Source of the DNA: CAYQTE01 sp964420285
GTDB taxonomy: Bacteria; Planctomycetota; Phycisphaerae; Tepidisphaerales; Tepidisphaeraceae
Direction of reading: 5' to 3'
Length of the DNA: 18,493 nucleotides
Assembly: GCA_964420285.1 (NCBI GenBank)
Contig: CAYQTE010000083.1
Location: 1-18,493, forward strand
Both the position numbers and the translations under genes were made by a program. Position 1 is the stretch's first letter, and each line of letters starts with the position of its first letter. The notes under the pieces are model-generated. The model did not search any database. It was not told the DNA's origin and saw only the letters and a program-made list of their open reading frames with translations. This document shows positions 6,128-14,981 of the stretch, one piece after another.

Positions 6128-6835
6128 TTAGAAATCCAATAGCAACGGTAGCCGATGCTCACACGCTTTGTTTGCAAGATCGCGAAATATCGTAAGAACA
6201 GACTGGGCGTTCACGGCCAATTCGGAAGCTTCTGCGGGCGGCGTTTGTGCAGCCGCGACGAGGATCTCCTGCTGCCGGAAGGTCCGAGCATGTAAGTCAT
6301 CCAACTGCGTTTTCAGCGTGAAGACGCTGCCAACACAACTCTCTTTGTCAGATGCAAGCGTTGGAAATCCAAAAACGAACGGGAATTCACCGGGAACCCA
6401 AACTGACGGCTGGAGAATTGTTCGGAAGCGGGTCTTGAACTCTGTGCTCGTCGACCTTTGGAATGCGACATCCTCGACCCAGGATTCGGGCACCTTATGT
6501 GGCGCAGGCAAATCGGGATGTTCCGAGTGCGCCGCCCAGACCAGCAATGCGCAATAGCCGGGCCACGTCGGCCGTTCCGTGAAATATGGCTTTTCGTCTC
6601 CCTCATCCCAAGTGATGGGCGGTATCCCGTGCGGAGCCAGCGATTTGGTCATGAAAACACGCCACCCGGCGACCGCCTTGCGAATGGCAACAGCGGGCTG
6701 CGGCGGTTCGACATCGCCGCCGGGGCGAATAATACTATGTTCCCAGCCCTGTTCTCGTGCCAGGCGCTGGCCTTTGTTCTCCCATTCTTGCCGATAGTAG
6801 CGCGTGAGTGTACCAACATAGATATCTAGCGCCAT
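6128..6835 (-). CDS. Uncharacterised protein (235 aa)
   Basis: I do not recognise a named domain. The protein starts MALDIYVGTLTRYYRQEWENKGQR, an opening I associate with a loosely distributed family of hypothetical bacterial proteins. It is rich in Trp, Pro and aromatic residues in the first 150 positions (WRVFMTK, PTWPGYCALLVWAAHS, PSVWVPGEFPFVFGFP), followed by a helical C-terminus. There is no signal peptide or membrane segment, so it is probably cytoplasmic. ATG 6835 has GAGGAT about five bases upstream. By eye it is less GC-rich than gyrB, and it adjoins the toxin-antitoxin unit, which fits accessory origin. It lies 89 bp downstream of gyrB on the same strand. A partner or immunity role is possible but unsupported. 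Confidence 0.7.
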   Translation of the reverse strand: MALDIYVGTLTRYYRQEWENKGQRLAREQGWEHSIIRPGGDVEPPQPAVAIRKAVAGWRVFMTKSLAPHGIPPITWDEGDEKPYFTERPTWPGYCALLVWAAHSEHPDLPAPHKVPESWVEDVAFQRSTSTEFKTRFRTILQPSVWVPGEFPFVFGFPTLASDKESCVGSVFTLKTQLDDLHARTFRQQEILVAAAQTPPAEASELAVNAQSVLTIFRDLANKACEHRLPLLLDF

Positions 6836-6924
6836 CTGATCCTCACAGGTGAAGCCCCAAGGTCATCCTCCAGAAGACGATCACTCTCTGCCGTCTGAAG
6901 TGTTCGCCAACGGGTTCGCCTCGC

Positions 6925-9483
6925 TCACACATCCAGATTCTTCACATCCAGCGCGTGGTCCTCGATGAACTGCCGGCGGCGTTCGACGTCTTCGCCCATG
7001 AGGACACTGAAGAGGCGTTCGGCTTCGCCGGCTTCCTGGAGGTTGATGCGCAGGAGCGTGCGCCTCGCCGGGTCCATTGTGGTTTCCCACAGTTGCTCGG
7101 CGTCCATTTCGCCAAGGCCCTTGAAGCGGGAGACCTCGATGCCCTGCTTGCCGATCTTCTGGATCGACGGGACGATCTGGGCAACGCCGGCCACGTTCGT
7201 GGTCTTGCCGTCGTTGACCAGGGCGTATTTCGTGGCCAGCTTCTCGCCGCTGACGGATTCCTCCTGCGTGAGGAAATAATCCTCCATCGTCAGGCCGAAC
7301 TGGCCGAGATTGGCCATGTAGCGTTCCAGGTCCTTCACCTCGTGCAGTTCGTGGCTCTTTTCCAGGTGCTGGGCGGCGCCGTTGGCGGCGGCATCCGGAG
7401 CGCCGTCCAGGGCGGCGATGGCCAGCTTCTTCTCCACCAGAAACGCATCGCGCTCGTCGGCGGTGAAGAAATAGGCGTCCTGGCCGTCGATGACCACGCG
7501 ATAGGCCGGCACACGGCCGGTGGCGTCGCGACGGGCCAGAAACTCGGCAAAGTCGATCCCGCGGCGCTGGATGACGTGCACGATTTCCTCGATGCGGCCG
7601 AGCAGATCGACGACGCGCAACAATTCCTCGCCGGCCAGTGTTCGCTGTGGCAGGCCCTGGTCGTCGCGGATGATCAGTTGCGTGCCATCCAGACCCAGGT
7701 CGATGTAAATCTGCCGCATCGCCCGTTCGTTCAGGACATATTCAACCGCCTTGCGACGCTTGACCAGATACAGCGGCGGCTGGGCGACATACACCCGGCC
7801 GGCCTTGATCAAATCCTGCATGTGGCGGAAGAAAAACGTCAGCAGCAGCGTGCGGATGTGCGAACCATCGACATCGGCGTCGGTCATGATGACCACCCGG
7901 CCGTAGCGGCGCTTGGCCAGGTCGAAATCCTCGCGGATGCCGCAGCCCAGGGCGCTGATGATGGTGCGGATTTCCTCGTGGCCGAGCATCTTGACGAGGT
8001 TGGCCTTTTCGACGTTCAGCAGCTTGCCGCGGAGGGCGAGGATCGCCTGGATATTGCTGTCGCGGCCCTGTTTGGCGCTGCCGCCGGCCGAATCGCCTTC
8101 GACGAGGAAGATCTCCGTGTCCTCGTTGCTCCGGCTGCGGCAGTCGGAAAGTTTTCCGGGAAGGCTGTTGCCTTCCAGGCTGCTCTTGCGGCGGGTGAGT
8201 TCGCGGGCCTTGCGGGCCGCCTCGCGGGCTTCGGCGGCCAGCATTCCCTTCTCGACGATCGCCCGCGCTTCCTTGGGAAATTCTTCAAACCGACGGCCCA
8301 GCGCCTCGTTGACGGCCGTGCTGACGAACCCCTCGACTTCGCTATTGCCCAGGCGGGTTTTGGTCTGGCCTTCAAACTGGGGTTCGGGAACCTTGACGCT
8401 GACGACGGCGATAAGGCCTTCGCGCACATCCTCGCCGCTGGGGCGCGAGTCTTTCTTCATCAGGTTGGCCGATTCGGCGTAGCGGTTGATCGAGCCGGTC
8501 AGAGCGGTCTTGAACCCGCTGATGTGCGTGCCGCCTTCGTGCGTATTGATGTTGTTGGCGAAACTCTCGATGGTTTCGTTGTAGCCGTCGTTGTATTGCA
8601 GGGCGACTTCGGCGACAAGCCGCGTGGCCGGGTCTTCCTTCTTGAAATAGATGATATCGGTGAGCGTGGTCTTGGCATCGTTCATGTAGCGGACGTATTC
8701 GATCAGGCCTTTTTCATATTTGAACTCCTCGTGCTTGGTGCTGCGGTCATCCTGAATGACGATCTGCAGGCCTTCGTTCAAATAGGCCAGTTCGCGCAGG
8801 CGCTTCTGGAGAACTTCGTAGCGGAACTCGATGTCGGGGAAGATCTGGATGTCCGGCTTGAAGGTGACTTTCGTGCCGCTCTTGTTGCTCTTGCCGATGA
8901 CCTTGAGATCGCTGCTCTTGCGGCCGCGTTCAAATTCCATCTGGTGGATTTCACCGCCGCGGGAGACTTCGACTTCGAGCCATTCGCTCAGGGCGTTGAC
9001 GACGCTGGCGCCGACGCCGTGGAGACCGCCGCTGACTTTGTAGACGCTGTTGGCGTTGTGCTCGAATTTCGTGCCGCTATGGAGTTCGGCGAAGGCAACT
9101 TCGACGGTGGGCTTGTTCTCGGTGGGGTGCATGCCGACGGGGATTCCGCGCCCGTCGTCGATGATCGTTGCGCTGCCGTCCTTATTGATCCGCACAAGAA
9201 TGGAATGGCAATACCCGGCCATGGCTTCGTCGATGGAATTGTCGACGATTTCAAAGACCAGATGGTGCAAACCCCGGGGCGTGGTGTCCCCGATGTACAT
9301 GCTGGGGCGTTTGCGAACGTGGTCAATGCCTTCCAAGACCTGGAAATCGGCTTCATCATAATCCGATGCCGGCGCAACTTCTTGTTTTGCAAGCACTTGT
9401 GGTTCGTCAGCTTTTGGACCCGCAGGCGCGGCGGGCTTGGCGCCCGGGCCATCGGCCCGCGGTGTTTTTTGGGATTCAGTCAT
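6925..9483 (-). CDS. gyrB: DNA gyrase subunit B (852 aa)
   Basis: ATPase subunit of type II topoisomerase that introduces negative supercoils together with GyrA. The GHKL ATPase shows EIVDNSIDEA (E78, N82), DDGRGIP (109-115) and SGGLHGVGAS (from 151). Next come QTKTRLGN (373-380), the TOPRIM box EGDSAGGSAKQGR (462-474) and DADVDGSHIRTLL (from 535). An insertion of about 170 residues lies between QPPLYLVKRRK and FKGLGEM, as in the longer GyrB proteins. The C-terminus RRQFIEDHALDVKNLDV is typical of GyrB rather than ParE. The first 40 or so residues are an Ala/Pro-rich extension. The frame opens to 9519, but ATG 9483 follows GATAAT by exactly 7 nt, so I place the start there. gyrA is not in the window. 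It is divergent from the paralogue array, 125 bp away. Confidence 0.95.
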   Translation of the reverse strand: MTESQKTPRADGPGAKPAAPAGPKADEPQVLAKQEVAPASDYDEADFQVLEGIDHVRKRPSMYIGDTTPRGLHHLVFEIVDNSIDEAMAGYCHSILVRINKDGSATIIDDGRGIPVGMHPTENKPTVEVAFAELHSGTKFEHNANSVYKVSGGLHGVGASVVNALSEWLEVEVSRGGEIHQMEFERGRKSSDLKVIGKSNKSGTKVTFKPDIQIFPDIEFRYEVLQKRLRELAYLNEGLQIVIQDDRSTKHEEFKYEKGLIEYVRYMNDAKTTLTDIIYFKKEDPATRLVAEVALQYNDGYNETIESFANNINTHEGGTHISGFKTALTGSINRYAESANLMKKDSRPSGEDVREGLIAVVSVKVPEPQFEGQTKTRLGNSEVEGFVSTAVNEALGRRFEEFPKEARAIVEKGMLAAEAREAARKARELTRRKSSLEGNSLPGKLSDCRSRSNEDTEIFLVEGDSAGGSAKQGRDSNIQAILALRGKLLNVEKANLVKMLGHEEIRTIISALGCGIREDFDLAKRRYGRVVIMTDADVDGSHIRTLLLTFFFRHMQDLIKAGRVYVAQPPLYLVKRRKAVEYVLNERAMRQIYIDLGLDGTQLIIRDDQGLPQRTLAGEELLRVVDLLGRIEEIVHVIQRRGIDFAEFLARRDATGRVPAYRVVIDGQDAYFFTADERDAFLVEKKLAIAALDGAPDAAANGAAQHLEKSHELHEVKDLERYMANLGQFGLTMEDYFLTQEESVSGEKLATKYALVNDGKTTNVAGVAQIVPSIQKIGKQGIEVSRFKGLGEMDAEQLWETTMDPARRTLLRINLQEAGEAERLFSVLMGEDVERRRQFIEDHALDVKNLDV

Positions 9484-9490
9484 TGCGCCC

Positions 9491-9496
9491 ATTATC
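9491..9496 (-). promoter_or_regulatory. -10-like GATAAT for gyrB
   Basis: On the minus strand GATAAT is followed by 7 nt and the gyrB ATG. A partial -35 match GTGATA (9514-9519) sits 17 nt upstream of the hexamer. There is no Shine-Dalgarno sequence, so a leaderless start is inferred. Confidence 0.45.
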
Positions 9497-9586
9497 GCAG
9501 ATTGTGGCCCGGATATCACGCCGCGGCGGCAAAAAAGTTGACCACCTTCATCGCGGCCGGGGTGTAACCAAATGGAGCGTTGTCCG

Positions 9587-9592
9587 TATAAT
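9587..9592 (+). promoter_or_regulatory. -10 TATAAT for the first HEAT/TPR paralogue
   Basis: Consensus TATAAT 16 nt before ATG 9609. Transcription would be expected to start about nine bases before the ATG, leaving a very short leader with no Shine-Dalgarno sequence. No good -35 is visible at normal spacing. The gap 9484-9608 thus carries two divergent promoters. Confidence 0.5.
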
Positions 9593-9608
9593 AAACGGCG
9601 GTGGCCTC

Positions 9609-11357
9609 ATGCGAAAATTTGGTTGGCCGGGACGCGGAGTTGCTTGGACGCTGGCGGTGCTGGCGATCGTGCCGGCGGCGGCGCTGGCAGCCGGGCCGGT
9701 GGCGGCGCCGGCGGACGATCACATCGCGCCATTGATCCAACTGCTGGGCTCGCCCGATCCGACCGAGCGCGAGGCGGCGCAGACATCGCTGGTGGAGATC
9801 GGCGAGCCGGCGCGGGCGGCCTTGAAGGCGGCTCAGAGCGGCGACGACCCGGCGATCGCGCAAGGCGCGACGGCCGTCATACTTCAGCTTCCCTGGTATA
9901 CCCCGGACGATCCGCCGGAGGTTCGTCGGATTCTCAGCGGTTATGGAAGCATGAGTGTTGGGCAGCGGCTGGCGGCGGTGGCGGCGCTGGGCAAGCTTGC
10001 CGACAGCGGGCCGAAAGTGATTCTCCGCATCATCGTCGATGAGCCCAGCGATCTTGTCCGCTGGCCCATGGTGGGCCAGTTGGAATTGGATACCTCGGCG
10101 GCGCGCAAGATCGCCGCCCAGGCCGTGCGCGTTCAGGAGGACAGCCCGGCGCTCTTGGCCCTGGCCGGTTGGGCGTGGGTGGATTTCGACACACAAAAGG
10201 GCGCCGAGTATTTCCTCAAGGCGGTGGAACAATGGAGGCTGTCGCCGCACAATTCGACGGCCGATGAACGCAATCTGCTTTTTGATCCGCTGTACAACGT
10301 GTGCATGAATTTCAGGCACTACAACACGGGTGCGGACGTGCTGCGCGTGCAACTGCGGCAGGATGCGAAACAGCCCGAGTTATTGTTCAAGCTCCTGGCG
10401 CTGCACGCGGATTATGGGCCGCTGAAGGGGTTTGCCGACGATCTTCTTCTGGCCCACGACGAGCTTGATTCGCCGCTGCTGCTGTATTGCCGCTCGCGAT
10501 TGTCGATGCGAATGATGATGCCGCAGGAGGCGGACGCGTTGCGACGGCGTGCTCTGGCGGCGGCGAACGTTTCTGCGGATGTCGCGCTGAATACCGGCAT
10601 CACCCTGGCCGTTCACGGGTGGAACGACTTTGCCGAGCCGCAACTCAAGGCACTTCTTGCCATGCAGCCGGCACCCAGCGTTCTGATGCAAATCAACGGG
10701 TGGTTTCGGCTGCGCTCGATTCACACGCTGGCCGGCGAATATCAGCAGGCCGCCGACGATGAACAGACCGCCCAGGATCTGCTTGCGACGCAAGTGGGCA
10801 TTCAACTTCACGTTACCGACCCGCATGGCAAAAGCGTGGTGGCAACCGAGAATACGCTGCCGGCGATCCTGCACCAGGCGAGGCTTAAGGCGGCCCAGCA
10901 GAAGAACGACAAGGCAGCCATCGACGCCGAACTGGACGCGCTGGTCAAATTGAATCCCGACAGCGTGGAGATCGCACAGGATATCGTGCCGCTCTTGACG
11001 GCGCGCGGGCGCGACGCCGAGGCGGCGAAGTTCTTTGATCGGTACTACACCGCTCTGCGGGGCCAGGTCGATGCCAATCCGCGCGATCCGTGGCCCAAAA
11101 ACAATCTGGCCTGGTACTGTGCCCAATGCGGCCAGCGCCTCGACGAAGCCGACGAGCTGGCCCGCCAGGCGGTCTCCCTCCCGCCGCGAAATGCCGCCTG
11201 CATCGACACGCTGGCCTATTGCGAATACCGACTCGGCCGACCGCAGGAAGCGGTGCGGCTGGAATCGATCGCATTGTCGCTGGACCAGAGGAACTTCGTC
11301 GAAATCCAGCAGCTCGACCGTTTCCGCGCCGCGGCGGCCGGGCTGGGGACACATTGA
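9609..11357 (+). CDS. Exported HEAT/TPR-like protein, paralogue 1 (582 aa)
   Basis: First of four homologous genes in a row; function unknown. A Sec signal peptide (about 1-28: basic MRKFGWPGRG, hydrophobic VAWTLAVLAIVPAAA, likely cut near ALA|AGP) points to export. Residues 38-97 form a HEAT-like helical pair (LIQLLGSPDPTEREAAQTSL, then GDDPAIAQGATAVILQLPWY). The middle is helical, with LLFKLLALHADYGPLKGFADDLLLA and LLLYCRSRLSMRMMMPQEA recognisable in every copy. The last 85 residues are TPR-like (NNLAWYCAQCGQRLDEADELARQAV, then CIDTLAYCEYRLGRPQEAVRLE) and hold a CxxC (C504, C507) and C538. There are no catalytic motifs, so a scaffold or binding role is likelier than an enzyme. The stop lies 14 bp before the next copy, which suggests an operon. 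Confidence 0.85.
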   Translation: MRKFGWPGRGVAWTLAVLAIVPAAALAAGPVAAPADDHIAPLIQLLGSPDPTEREAAQTSLVEIGEPARAALKAAQSGDDPAIAQGATAVILQLPWYTPDDPPEVRRILSGYGSMSVGQRLAAVAALGKLADSGPKVILRIIVDEPSDLVRWPMVGQLELDTSAARKIAAQAVRVQEDSPALLALAGWAWVDFDTQKGAEYFLKAVEQWRLSPHNSTADERNLLFDPLYNVCMNFRHYNTGADVLRVQLRQDAKQPELLFKLLALHADYGPLKGFADDLLLAHDELDSPLLLYCRSRLSMRMMMPQEADALRRRALAAANVSADVALNTGITLAVHGWNDFAEPQLKALLAMQPAPSVLMQINGWFRLRSIHTLAGEYQQAADDEQTAQDLLATQVGIQLHVTDPHGKSVVATENTLPAILHQARLKAAQQKNDKAAIDAELDALVKLNPDSVEIAQDIVPLLTARGRDAEAAKFFDRYYTALRGQVDANPRDPWPKNNLAWYCAQCGQRLDEADELARQAVSLPPRNAACIDTLAYCEYRLGRPQEAVRLESIALSLDQRNFVEIQQLDRFRAAAAGLGTH

Positions 11358-11371
11358 ACAGGGGATGATTT

Positions 11372-13141
11372 ATGCCGCATCGTGCCAAGACCGATCGCGG
11401 ATTTGCAATGATCTGGGCATGGACGGCGATTCTGGTGGCCGTCACGTGTGATGCGGCCGGCCCGGCCACGGCGCCGTCGGCCGACGATCGCATCGGCCAG
11501 TTGATCCAGCAACTCGGCTCGCCCGATCCGACGGAGCGCGATGAGGCGCAGGCATCGCTCGTGCAGATTGGTGAGCCGGCTCGAGCGGCATTGATTGCAG
11601 CACAGAAAGGCGACGATCCCGCGATCGCGCAAGGGGCGGCCGCCGTTGTGCTTCAGCTTCCCTGGTATTCTCAGGACGATCCGCCCAACATTCGTCAGAT
11701 TCTCGCCGGCTACAACACAAAGAGCGTCGCCGATCGCTGCGGGGTGGCCACGGCCCTGGGCAACGCCGGGGATGTGGGGCCAAACGTGATTTGTCGGATC
11801 ATCGCCATTGAGCCCAGCGATCAGGTCCGATGGGCGATGGTGGGCCAGTTGGAATCGGAGGACTCGACGGCCCGCCGGGTTGGCGTTCGGAGTGTGCCGG
11901 CTCTGCCAGACAGCGCGCCGCTGCTGGCTCTGGCTGGTTGGGCCTGGGATAAGAGCGACGGGCAGAAGGCGAGCGGTTATTGGCAGGCGGCGCTGGACCA
12001 ATGGAAGATGTCGCCGCACGTTCCCACGCTGGAAGAACGACGCCTGCTCTTCGAGCCGCTGTACCTGAAGGACTGGAACGCCTGGCATTACGATCAGGCC
12101 GCCGATGTCCTGCGCTTGCAGCTTCGGCAAGACGCCAACCAGAACGATCTGATGTTCCAGCTTTTCGCGTTACACGCGGACTTCGGACCGCTCAAGGGAT
12201 ATGCCGACGATTGCGCGCTGGCCGGCGGCCAGATTGATTCGCCGCTGATCCTCTTCTGCCGGTCGCGCATCGCCAGCCACATGATGATGCCCGACGAGGC
12301 CGCGGCCCTGCAAAGCAAGGCTCTGGAAGCGCCCAACGGCTTCCTGTCGACCCTGGAGGGCACAGCCTATGCCCTGGGAAACCGCGGCTGGAGCGACCTG
12401 GCCGTTGCGGAATATCGTGCATACCTCGCCACGGAGCCCGTTCAGAATGCTCTCGGCCGCGTCTATGCCGCGCGGAATCTCTATTCCACACTTGTGCAGC
12501 AGGGCGAGTATCGCCAGGGCGCCGATGCGATACAGACGCTGGTTGATTCGATTGCGGCTGCGCCGGGGCAGCAATTAGGCATCCAGAACGAAGCCGGCAA
12601 CTGGGTGCCAATGACCACGGACATGTTCATGCCGCCTTTGCACTGGTCGAGGCTCAAGTCCGCCCAGCAGGCGAACGACGCCGCGACGTTGAATACGGAA
12701 CTCGACGCTCTGGCCAGGGTCTCGCCGGATTCGGCGGATTTGACCCAGGCCATGGCCGAGGATCTGGTGCCGATGCTGACGGCCCGCGGGCGCGAGGGCG
12801 AGGCGACGAAATTCTTCGATCGGTTCTACAACTGGCAACGATCGCAGGTCGCCGGGAAGCCCGACGATCCGTGGCAGAAAGATGACCTTGCATGGTATTG
12901 CGCGCAATGCGGCCGGCATCTGGACGAGGCCGACGACTTTGCCCGCCAGGCCGTTGGCGCGTTGCCCGGCAGTGCCGCCTGCATCGACACTTTGGCGTTC
13001 TGCGAATACCGCCTGGGGAGGGCGCAGGAAGCGGTGCGGCTGGAGACCATTGCATTATCGATCGACCGCAACAACTTCGCGTATATCCAGCAACTCGACC
13101 GTTTCCGCGCCGCGGCGGCGGCCGGCCAGGCGATGCAGTGA
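11372..13141 (+). CDS. Exported HEAT/TPR-like protein, paralogue 2 (589 aa)
   Basis: Same architecture as its left neighbour. Signal peptide with core MIWAWTAILVAVTC and likely cut at CDA|AGP, giving a mature start AGPATAPSADDRIGQL. HEAT-like segment LIQQLGSPDPTERDEAQASL to VVLQLPWY. C-terminal TPR-like block DDLAWYCAQCGRHLDEADDF to the end, with CxxC at C510 and C513 and the third conserved cysteine at C544. ATG 11372 is preceded by AGGGGA at normal distance. A later ATG at 11408 would leave a shorter but usable signal peptide. The DNA encoding the C-terminus is identical to paralogue 1 over 26 nt (13094-13119 versus 11313-11338), which hints at recent duplication or gene conversion. Function unknown. 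Confidence 0.85.
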   Translation: MPHRAKTDRGFAMIWAWTAILVAVTCDAAGPATAPSADDRIGQLIQQLGSPDPTERDEAQASLVQIGEPARAALIAAQKGDDPAIAQGAAAVVLQLPWYSQDDPPNIRQILAGYNTKSVADRCGVATALGNAGDVGPNVICRIIAIEPSDQVRWAMVGQLESEDSTARRVGVRSVPALPDSAPLLALAGWAWDKSDGQKASGYWQAALDQWKMSPHVPTLEERRLLFEPLYLKDWNAWHYDQAADVLRLQLRQDANQNDLMFQLFALHADFGPLKGYADDCALAGGQIDSPLILFCRSRIASHMMMPDEAAALQSKALEAPNGFLSTLEGTAYALGNRGWSDLAVAEYRAYLATEPVQNALGRVYAARNLYSTLVQQGEYRQGADAIQTLVDSIAAAPGQQLGIQNEAGNWVPMTTDMFMPPLHWSRLKSAQQANDAATLNTELDALARVSPDSADLTQAMAEDLVPMLTARGREGEATKFFDRFYNWQRSQVAGKPDDPWQKDDLAWYCAQCGRHLDEADDFARQAVGALPGSAACIDTLAFCEYRLGRAQEAVRLETIALSIDRNNFAYIQQLDRFRAAAAAGQAMQ

Positions 13142-13155
13142 GTAGATGGTGACCT

Positions 13156-14913
13156 ATGTCGCAGCTTTCGAGGTTCGATCACAGAATTGCGGTGATTTTG
13201 GCGTATTTGGCGATTCTGCCGGGCGCGAGCGCGTTGCACGCGGCCGGTCCGGCGACAGCTCCGTCGGGCGACAATCGCATCGGCCAGTTGATCCAACTGC
13301 TCGGCTCCCCCGATCCGACGGAGCGCGATGAGGCTCAGGCAACGCTGGTCCAAATCGGCGAGCCGTCGCGAGCAGCACTGATTGCGGCACAGAACGGGGA
13401 CGATCCAGCGATCGCCCAGGCGGCGGCGGCCATCATTTTACAACTTCCGTGGTATACCGCAGACGATCCGCCGGAAATTCGGCGGATTCTTGATGGTTAC
13501 GGCGCCAGGGATGTCGCTGAGCGATGCACCGTCGCTGGACAGTTGGGCAGTATTCCGGACACCGGCTGGAAAGTCATGGCACGGATCGTCGCCCAGGAGC
13601 CCAGCGACATTGTGCGATGGCAAATGGTCAACGGTATTGCATCGCAGAGTGTGCCGGCGCGATGGGCGGCCGCTCGGAGTGTGGCGGTCTCATCGGACAG
13701 CCCGCCGCTTCTGATCCTCGCGGGTTGGGGTTGGAAAGCTCTCGACACCGTCAAAGCGACCGATTACTTGCAACGAGCATTTGATTTATGGAAGGCCGCG
13801 CCAGGAAATTTCGATCCAGGCGAGCTTTCGTTCCTCTTCTTGATGCTCGACCGCAACGATATGTTGCTGCACCGCGACGAGCAGGCTGCCGATCTCACGC
13901 GCGCGGAGATTCATCAACACCCCGGCAAATCCAGCCTGTTGTTCAAATTATTCGCACTCCACGCCCAAAGCGGGCCGTTCAAGGGGTACGCCGACGATCT
14001 CGCAATGGCTGGCGACGCGGCCAACTCGCCGCTGCTGCTGTATTGTCAGTCTCGGATCGCGCTAAAGATGATGCTCCCAGAGAATGCCGACTCGTTGCGA
14101 TTGCGGGCGATGAACGCCGCCGGAGCCTCCGCCTGGCTGGCATATGACACCGGGATCGCGCTGGCCGATCGGGGCTGGGACGATTTGGCTCTCCCGCAAT
14201 TGAACGCCTTCCTCTCCATGCCTCCAATCGCTGGAGACAGACTCGCGGCTGAAGCATGGCTGCGCATCGGTCGTATATATGCGCGCCGCGGCGACTATAG
14301 TCTCGCGGCCGATGCGCAAGGAACTGTCGTAAGGTCCTTTGCAGCCGGCACCGTGAATTCCCTTGACTACATCGATCCTGAATTTGGCAACGCGCACAAT
14401 GAGGACAGCACCGCCGCGGAGGTCGATTGGCACCTGTCGATGCTCGAGGTCGCGAAGGACAAGCACGATGCCGCAGGCATAACACGGGAACTCGACGCGC
14501 TGGTCGCACTCAATCCGGACAACTCCGACGCAGTACTTGAGATCGTGCCAGTCCTCGCGGCTTGTGGTCGCAACGCCGAAGCCCAGCCGATGTTCGACCG
14601 AGCTTACCGTGAGAGACGCGCGGATGTTGACAGCACGCCCTGGGATCCTTGGTCGTGGAACGTCCTCGCTTGGTATTGCGCCATGTGTGGTCAGCATTTG
14701 CAGGAGGCCGACGCCGCTGCGCGACGCGCCGTGGCTTTGCAGCCGACGGATGCAAATGACATCGACACGCTGGCCGAATGCGAATACCGTCTCGGCCGGC
14801 CGCTGGAAGCGGTGCGGCTGGAAACGATCGCCCTGTCGATCGATCACAATCGCTTTTCCCTTATCGAACAACTCGACCGTTTCCGCGCGGCGGCGGCTCA
14901 GGCGGGACATTGA
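13156..14913 (+). CDS. Exported HEAT/TPR-like protein, paralogue 3 (585 aa)
   Basis: Third copy, 14 bp after paralogue 2 with only a weak GGTGA as ribosome binding site. Signal peptide MSQLSRFDHRIAVILAYLAI, likely cut at LHA|AGP, then GPATAPSGDNRIGQL. The HEAT-like segment is almost the same as in paralogue 2 (GSPDPTERDEAQATLVQIGEP, LQLPWYTADDPPEIRR). The central part has drifted most of the four, with LSFLFLMLDRNDMLLHRDEQ where the others have a PLY...HY...ADVLR pattern. The C-terminal TPR-like block NVLAWYCAMCGQHLQEAD keeps CxxC (C508, C511) and C542. By eye its central DNA is slightly less GC-rich. Function unknown; probably the last gene of the three-gene unit. Confidence 0.85.
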   Translation: MSQLSRFDHRIAVILAYLAILPGASALHAAGPATAPSGDNRIGQLIQLLGSPDPTERDEAQATLVQIGEPSRAALIAAQNGDDPAIAQAAAAIILQLPWYTADDPPEIRRILDGYGARDVAERCTVAGQLGSIPDTGWKVMARIVAQEPSDIVRWQMVNGIASQSVPARWAAARSVAVSSDSPPLLILAGWGWKALDTVKATDYLQRAFDLWKAAPGNFDPGELSFLFLMLDRNDMLLHRDEQAADLTRAEIHQHPGKSSLLFKLFALHAQSGPFKGYADDLAMAGDAANSPLLLYCQSRIALKMMLPENADSLRLRAMNAAGASAWLAYDTGIALADRGWDDLALPQLNAFLSMPPIAGDRLAAEAWLRIGRIYARRGDYSLAADAQGTVVRSFAAGTVNSLDYIDPEFGNAHNEDSTAAEVDWHLSMLEVAKDKHDAAGITRELDALVALNPDNSDAVLEIVPVLAACGRNAEAQPMFDRAYRERRADVDSTPWDPWSWNVLAWYCAMCGQHLQEADAAARRAVALQPTDANDIDTLAECEYRLGRPLEAVRLETIALSIDHNRFSLIEQLDRFRAAAAQAGH

Positions 14914-14960
14914 CCGTCGCCCTCGCCCAATGCCCCGGTGTCCAAGTCGATCTCGCCCCC

Positions 14961-14966
14961 TATAAT
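14961..14966 (+). promoter_or_regulatory. -10 TATAAT for the fourth paralogue
   Basis: Consensus TATAAT 15 nt before ATG 14982, in the 68-bp gap after paralogue 3. The arrangement is nearly the same as upstream of paralogue 1, again with no Shine-Dalgarno sequence and no clear -35. It suggests that the fourth copy is transcribed separately. Confidence 0.5.
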
Positions 14967-14981
14967 GCCGTCGGTGCAATT

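Noticed and set aside
6955..9567. Open frame of 870 codons on the plus strand opposite gyrB
   Set aside because: It runs fully antisense to gyrB, whose motifs are unmistakable. Long antisense frames are expected in GC-rich coding DNA, and the translation shows no family pattern.
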